26,686 bases of DNA from Cytospora piceicola (lineage: Eukaryota > Ascomycota > Sordariomycetes > Diaporthales > Cytosporaceae). Shown in pieces: positions 20,666 to 26,686 of the stretch (positions are counted from its first letter, which is position 1; each line of letters opens with the position of its first letter). Below the pieces are notes generated by a model, which worked only from the letters and a program-made list of their open reading frames with translations, was not told the origin of the DNA and made no database searches. The stretch covers positions 4,777-31,462 of the forward strand of contig JALQBC010000092.1 of assembly GCA_023375675.1 (NCBI GenBank), written 5' to 3'. Made by a program: the position numbers and the translations under genes.

Positions 20666-21814
20666 ATGGCACCTGATCTGTCATCCCAGAACATCTCCTT
20701 TATAGGTACGTCATGCCCAAAATGAAACCGAGCATGAGACAGAGGCACAAGAAGAAGACAAACTCCATAAGATATAGAACTTGTGTGTGTATCAACTCGT
20801 TTCTACACAAAAGCCCTCAAGCCCGTCATCTCGTTCATCCAAATCCCACGGAACACTACTGACAACATCCACCAAACAGGAGGCGGCAACATGGCCGCGG
20901 CCATCATCGCCGGCCTGGTCAACAAGGGCTTCGACAAGCAGAAGATCCACGTCTCGGAGCCCTGGGACGTCAACCGCGAAAAGATGGCCGGCCTCGGCGT
21001 CAGGACCACCGCCTCCAACGCCGAGGCCGCCGCCGGCGCCGACATCATCATCCTCGCCGTCAAGCCCCAGGTCGCCAGGGGCGTCTGCCAGGAGCTCGCC
21101 TCCTCCCTCTCGTCCTCCTCGTCCTCCTCTTCCTCCAAGCTGCCCCTCCTCGTCTCCATCGCCGCCGGCATCACGCGCGGGAGCCTGAGCGCCTGGTGCA
21201 CGACCCCCGGCGGCCCATCGCTGCCCGTCGTCAGGGTCATGCCCAACACGCCCGCCCTGCTGGGCGAGGGCGCCTCGGGCATCTTTGCCGGGGACGACGT
21301 CTCGCCCGAGCAGAGGGACCTCGTCACCGCGCTGATGGGAACCGTCAGCAAGGCCACCGAGTGGGTCGACAAGGAGGACCTGTTGGATGTCGTTACTGGT
21401 CTGTCTGGTTAGTTTTTTCTCTGAATAAGAGAACCCCCCCCCGCCCCCCGCCCCCCGTCCCCATAAATTAGAACGTAAACTAAACCAACCTCCCCTCCCC
21501 CCAAAAAAGGTTCCGGCCCGGCCTACTTCTTCGCCATGGTCGAGCACCTCATCGCCAGCGGCACGCGGCAGGGCCTCTCCGAGGAGCAGGCCACCCGGCT
21601 CGCCAAGCAGACGTGCTTCGGCGCCGGCCGGATGCTCGTCGAGGCCTCCGAGGCCCCCGCCCAGCTGCGCAGGAACGTCACCAGCCCCGGCGGCACCACC
21701 CAGGCCGCCCTCGAGAGCTTCGAGGCGTCCGGGTTCGCGGCCGTCGTGGACAGGGCCGTCGAGGCGGCGGCGAAGAGGGGGGAGGAGATGGGCAAGACCC
21801 TGGGGGGCATGTGA
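20666..21814 (+). CDS. Pyrroline-5-carboxylate reductase
   Basis: Catalyses the last step of proline synthesis: reduction of 1-pyrroline-5-carboxylate to proline with NAD(P)H. Exons are 20666-20705, 20880-21407 and 21510-21814, with introns of 174 nt (GTACGT...CAG) and 102 nt (GTTAGT...AAG, containing long C runs). Joins keep the frame and give 290 aa, the usual family size. Exon 1 encodes only MAPDLSSQNISFIG, and the split glycine opens the Rossmann motif FIGGGNMA (residues 12-19). AVKPQ, VRVMPNTPALLGEGASG (Met134), TGLSGSGPAYFF across the second junction, and VTSPGGTT (246-253) are the classic P5CR signatures. A serine run (SSLSSSSSSSSS) after residue 85 is a local expansion. The open frame reading from 20783 is intron sequence and is not the start. 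Confidence 0.95.
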
Positions 21815-22949
21815 GGAAGACAAAGGGAAGGCAAGGCAAGGGGGAAAACATCCCAGAGAAGAAGGGATTTGGATAGGTCGGTAACGAACGAACGAAGACA
21901 CCGACCAGCAATCATCAATCCAGGTATGTGCACGGGACTTTGTTTGCACAGGGTTTTCAAGTGCTACTGAGACGACTTGCCCTTGCAGCTGGACATGATA
22001 TTCCTGGAGTGAAGGCTGTTGAAGACTGAATTCCAGGGATCAACGCACGTACTTGCCTACACCCCCCTCCCTGCCTTTGTGCTTGGACGTCATATCATAT
22101 AGACCGAGTCGGCGTGAAATAACCACCCGGCCACGCTACCCCCTTCGTTTCGGTCGGTTAAAAGGCATTGAAAAAGGCTCAATCTGGCGTAGGATGTGGA
22201 GGTGCACTCTTACCGTGTCAATGGCTTTTAGGACAAGGAACTACATATCAGCTTGAGTATCGTATTTTTTATAATTGATACCCAGGGTTTGACCCCTATA
22301 GCAAATGTCACTGAGCCGGCGTGACCAGCCAAAGGGGTCTCAATTAATGAAAACAAAGGAAAGGGGCCATTGTTCGGCTATCAGGGGCAAAAGCCCATCC
22401 AACGTCTCGAGGCAGGCTCCAGGTCAGCTGGACACGCGTTGAGCACTGTTGATTTCACCTTTCTCACGATACATAGATCCAGGAAAGACAGCGAGGTTTT
22501 CGTAGTGTTTGGAGGCAAAGACGAACGTTGATTCATCACAATTCAGACGTAATATTGCACTAACGGGGTCAACATTATCGTACCCTGTGGACCATCGCAT
22601 CTCCATATACTCCACTTCTCAGTTCCTCAACGAATGTGATACGTCTCGTGGCTCTTTGGTTGCCATCAACCAAGCATTCATGATGCGGATAGGCCGCAGC
22701 CTATTTCCCTTTAACCGTAAACGCCAGCCCATATGTGAAAAACAAACAACTCCCCCCTCGGGAACCCCTCTCCTTGGGTCTTTGCAATTTTCCGTTGCGC
22801 CGATTCGACGTATTGGCCCAGTCCATTCCGAACCATTGTCCATAGCCGTGGGCGTCTGCCAGAGGCATGCTAGCCGCCCTGCAAGTTGCCGTACTCATTG
22901 TAAGAGATGGTGTACAAGTGACCGTTTCCAACACCGCCTGTAAGGCACA
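21815..22949. other. Intergenic between convergent 3' ends
   Basis: About 1.1 kb between the stops of the P5C reductase (+) and AP-1 (-) genes, expected to hold both 3' UTRs. The longest frame, 22509-22943 (+), resembles no family and is probably antisense to the AP-1 3' UTR. No repeat or RNA gene was seen. Confidence 0.55.
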
Positions 22950-24939
22950 TTATTTTGAGACTTGCTCAACTAGCCGTTCGGCCTTGAAGTCACCTCTGCA
23001 GTTGTAACCCGCGTCCATTTCTTGGTCGGACTTGCCGAGATACTTCTGCATGACGTTCTTGAACGTGCTCTCGTCGACCACGGCACCAGACCCGGAGCAC
23101 TTGGCCTTCTTCTGCAAGTCAGAGCACAGACCGTCGAGATCGAAGTCGCCGTTCTGGACTCTTGGGCAGTCTTGCAATTTCTCCCTGTAGCACTGGTCAG
23201 TATCTAGTTTCTGTCGTTGGTATGATGCTGAAACATACCAGATCTTGTTGCAAGTCAACAGCTGGCCATCGTTGGTCTGGACAAGTTCGGTCTCGTCTTC
23301 GTTCTTGGCAGCGTCGATCCGGGCAAGAAGGTCGTCCGTTTTATGAGCCTCGTTCTGGCCGTCCTTCTTCTGGGCTACAGGACTAGGCGCGAAGTACGGC
23401 GTCGTGAAGTCCATATCGAATGCCTCGTTGAAGAAGCCGTCGTCGATGCCAGTGCCCAGAATGTTCTCCTGGGGCTCACGATAACTTCCGAACAACTGCG
23501 GGTCAAACTGGAAGTTGTTGGTTGACGACAAGAAGTTCAGATCATTCATGTCGATGTTTGCGAAGTGGCCGTAGTCTGTTGTGCGTATTAGCATTTGTTG
23601 CCAACAGCACAATTTAACAACTTTACTCATTTCTTACCTTGACTTGTGTTGGCAAAGGAAGGCTGCTTGTCTTCTCCAATCGTCATCAGTGCATCGACAG
23701 GCTTGTACCCCGTTGGCGACTGGTTAATATAGGGCTCAGGGGATGTCCCGCAAGATGAATTTGCGTTTGAGCGTCCATTGGATTGTGAAGACACGGAAGG
23801 TGACGAGGTCGTAGTTGGAGCGCCGCTGTTGTGTGACTCCGTGCTGGTGCGGGACGCAGAAGCTACCACGTTGCTGGTCAGCGGGGGGCTGAAAATGCCG
23901 GAAAACTTGGCCAGGTCCTCCTTCGTCTGCGCGTCCATACCCTTGGTCGGGTTTGAGCCGGTCGACCCGTTACGGGAAGCCTTCTCCAAGGGGCTGGTAC
24001 CGTCACTAGGGCTACGGGTGGTACGGCGCGATTGTGAGTTGGAAGTCCGGCCATTTGTTGAAACACCGTTGGACACCGCCGGCGACGGACCGGGGAGTTG
24101 GCCGAACTTGGGGAATTCGAACTGGAAGTTGACATCGTTTAGGTTGTTGATGACAGCATTGCCAAATGTCGGTCTCGGGCCGGACGGGTCGGGTGTCCGG
24201 TTGTTGGCCATCACAGTCAACTTCTTCTTGTACTCGCTCAACTCGGTCGTCATCTTCTCTACCTGGGCGCGAAGCAGGCTGTTCTCATGGTTGGTTGATG
24301 CGGAGGCCTTCTCGAGTTCCAGAACCTTGGTCTCGAGGTCCTTGAGGTGCTTCTCCTTACGTTCCCGGAAGGCACGCTGCGCAGCTCTGTTTTGTGCCTT
24401 TCGCTTCTATGCGGCGGGAACGACATTAGTAATCTAAGCCTAAAATACTCCATCGACATGGTACGGATCAAACCTACCGAGGTGGGCTCCGTGGTAAGTG
24501 GCTTGCGTCCGGGCTTTTTGGGCTGCTTCTCTCCGGTCTCTTGCCTCTTGGCATCGCCTCCCTCATCATCATCCTCATCATCAGGATGGCTTCTCTTGTC
24601 TGTGTTCTCTAGGTCGTTGTTGTCTGAATCGGACCTGGAACTGGAGGCTGACCCTGGCAGGTCCCCGATCATTTTAGGGCGGGACCCATCAGCAAAGGCG
24701 AAGTCGAAGCTCGTGTCGCCGTTCAAGTCGTAGTCATAGTCGATAAAGGGGCTCTCCTGGAAGCCATTGGGGTCCGTCTTCTGGACAGGTGATTCGGTAA
24801 AAGACGAAGGAGACATGTTCAGGTTGCCATTGACGGGAGAGGGGGATGACTGCTTATTAGAATTGAGGGCAGCAAAGAGCAGAGTCTGCTGCTGAGGGGT
24901 AAGAATAAAGTGGGAGAGAGGATTGCTGGCTGATGCCAT
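22950..24939 (-). CDS. AP-1/Yap1-type bZIP oxidative-stress regulator
   Basis: A redox-sensing transcription factor that in the Yap1/Pap1/NapA family is trapped in the nucleus by oxidation and induces antioxidant genes. Exons (minus) are 24939-24478, 24406-23638, 23575-23239 and 23184-22950; introns are 71, 62 and 54 nt. Joins keep the frame and give 600 aa. The acidic N-terminal part ends with a basic KKPGRKP patch. The bZIP starts at the first splice: KRKAQNRAAQRAFRERK (155-171) has the Yap signature N-x-x-A-Q-x-x-F-R, followed by a leucine zipper to about 205. An n-CRD-like SSCGTSPEP has one Cys (373). The c-CRD has Cys519, 529, 543 and 552 around DGLCSDLQKKAKC, the nuclear-export/redox switch. 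The ATG at 24939 opens MASASNPLSHFILTPQQQ, typical of the family. The last intron falls inside the c-CRD. Confidence 0.95.
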
Positions 24940-26686
24940 CGTAATAGGCGATAAAGAGATTGACGATGTAGAGTGGTTGGTGTGGAAAGCCTGAGTTGAA
25001 GGCTTGCTGGCGATTCAGTAGTGGTCCTCCGCTTTGTCCGATCGGATGGGATGACAGATAATCGCCACTAGCGTTCCACTTGTGTGCTATGCTTAATCCC
25101 AGTTCCAGTTTTGAGCGTCGAGGGGGAACTGGAATTCGGAAATATAAGAGGCCAGTATATTCAGGCCGGTCAGGTGAGATAAACAATCCTGGGGAGCGAT
25201 GTGGAGGAACCCGTTTGCTTGACGATATGAATGCTCGAGTCGAGGAATGACGACGTAAAGGTGGTAGAGCGAGCACAGAAGAAGAGAAGATGAAAGAAAA
25301 AGGTGGGCACGGTCGGAACGGTGAAACGAAAAGTGGTCAGTCAGTCGAGCACAGAACGGAGACTAGACCACTACAGTAAAGTAGGAATGGTTCTAGGCTG
25401 CTGTGAACAAACGAAGGGCGGCCCAGACAGACACGGGCTGACAGGCAGGTCTCGAGGTTTGACGTTTGAGGTTCACGTTGTTGGTTTGGCCTTGACGATC
25501 GTACCGTTTATAGTACGCAAGGGTCCATGCAGATAAATTGAAGGGAAGAGGCGAGAAAGCTGCCTTTCCTTTTGGATCGCAATAAGATATCGATAGGTAT
25601 CGGTATACGAGGGTGGAGGTGGGGGAGGCAGTTGAGAGTGAAATGTGTCAAAGTTTGTCCAATGGCTTGGGAAGCTACCGAAAGTCTCTTTCTGTGTGTG
25701 ATTCCTGCAACTTGAGGGAGGATTTGAGGCTTGAGTCCAAGGTAAAAGGGCAATAAAGGGCGAAAGTTAGGTGAGAACGAATGCAAGGTGGAGGGGCGCG
25801 AGGGGGGGCGCGGCCGCTGACTTCCAGCTCACGTTCCTTCAATGGTGAGTGGTGGTGCGGTACCAGGTGGAGGGCCCTGGAAAACCGATTTTCAATTTGT
25901 CAGCACCGGAGCACCGTTACGATACCCAGCAGCACGCTGCACGCCGCACACAGCACACCAGTCCCCGTCATGGGTAGAAAGGGGGGAGCTCGGTTGAGTG
26001 CCGTTTTGGTATAACAACTGTACGTGCCCAGCAGCCCAGGTGGAAGGGAAGACCAGGTCACCATCGTAAGACCATTTATCCGATGTCTGCCCGTCCCTTA
26101 CCCAGGTTCGTTACTACTGTGGTACACCCGATACATGCAACAACAAATTATGAGATCACGAGGGGTCGTCGTCATCCTCTTCCTCCTGGCCCCCCACTGT
26201 CTGCCCGTCTTATTTGTACGTATATACATGCAGAAGACACGCTTTGCATGTATTGTACGTAAAGGCCGACGTCTTTAGGAGATAACACCTTACAGCACCA
26301 GGAACGACAGACGATCATCTCAGGACTGGTATGTAGACTGTCTTCCAAATTCCTGATTCCCTAACCATGGGAGCCTCAAATCCTGCAGAATGCATACTGG
26401 TACCTCAATTATCCCGGCTGGCCGGTGGAAACTGACTCAGGGCCCATTGAAAGGCTGATCCTCAAGTGTCCATTAGCGGTACCGGAAATGTCCCCCAGGC
26501 GCCCCCAGCCCAGCCCAGGCGCTCAGCTGCCCACCTGCCCACCTACCACCTGCACCTGGGCAGCTACACTACCGCATAGTCTGGCGAAACTGACAATTAA
26601 CCCCCCCGCTTTTCTCGACCTCGCACGGACACCGTGACCTCGCTTCCGAGCTTCCTCAGCTTATCGTGGCTCCGATAAGGTACGTC
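24940..26686. promoter_or_regulatory. Upstream region of the AP-1 gene, no other gene seen
   Basis: About 1.75 kb to the window end. The part next to 24940 must contain the AP-1 leader and promoter. A 139-residue minus-strand frame (25276-24857) overlapping the AP-1 start has no ATG and is not taken as a gene. GC-rich and CT-rich tracts occur around 25780-25960 and 26480-26560. Frames to the right edge are short; a gene starting beyond the edge cannot be excluded. Confidence 0.5.

Noticed and set aside
20783..20879. Start of P5C reductase at 20783 (MCVSTRF...)
   Set aside because: It lies in the first intron. The spliced exon at 20666-20705 supplies the missing FIG of the Rossmann motif with correct splice signals and phase.
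20792..21949. 385-residue minus-strand frame over the P5C reductase gene
   Set aside because: It is the shadow of a GC-rich, codon-biased coding strand. It is Gly/Ala/Arg-rich with no recognisable domain, while the plus strand has all P5CR motifs.
22509..22943. 144-residue plus-strand frame
   Set aside because: No recognisable motif; it lies in the convergent 3' region of P5C reductase and AP-1.
24857..25276. Upstream frame overlapping the AP-1 start as a uORF
   Set aside because: The frame contains no ATG; it opens with GTG.
1391..26686. tRNA genes
   Set aside because: I looked for GGTTCGA-like B boxes on both strands; the few partial matches had no matching A box or acceptor stem.

Overview
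The window reads as nuclear DNA of a filamentous ascomycete (Pezizomycotina, probably a Sordariomycete). The grounds are short 54-174 nt introns with GTANGT-like donors and CTAAC/CTGAC branch points, an AP-1/Yap1 factor with cysteine-rich domains, a long-tailed fungal aquaglyceroporin, Zn2Cys6 and MFS relics, and a sharply bounded AT-rich block of the kind left by RIP in these fungi. This placement rests on gene character only; no species is claimed.

Layout. 1-1390 is an extremely AT-rich satellite array built on a palindrome, decaying to the right. 1391-7695 is a gene-poor stretch with no supportable gene; it holds a perfect palindrome and a diverged internal duplication. 7696-10267 holds two dead genes meeting head to head: the C-terminal half of an MFS drug transporter (minus strand) abuts a Zn2Cys6 transcription factor (plus strand) that carries frame breaks, two stop codons and a lost zinc ligand, yet keeps a long pure CAG/polyglutamine tract.

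From 10556 the window becomes ordinary gene-bearing euchromatin: a mitochondrial ribosomal protein mL41/MRPL27 (minus) sharing a 467 bp intergenic region with UTP14 (plus, SSU processome); a Yfl054-like aquaglyceroporin (plus, 5 exons) with altered NPA boxes and no selectivity-filter arginine; a small Cys-rich protein of unknown function (minus); pyrroline-5-carboxylate reductase (plus, 3 exons, proline synthesis); and an AP-1/Yap1-type bZIP oxidative-stress regulator (minus, 4 exons). These are housekeeping and stress genes with no sign of one pathway. The only functional pairings suggested are the divergent MRPL27/UTP14 pair (mitochondrial and cytosolic ribosome production) and the dead transporter/regulator pair, probably a relic of an efflux or secondary-metabolite locus.

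Gene models were built by hand from reading frames, splice signals and remembered family motifs. Exon joins were checked for frame, but no alignment or database search was run. No tRNA, rRNA or CRISPR array was seen, and no transposon was recognised.
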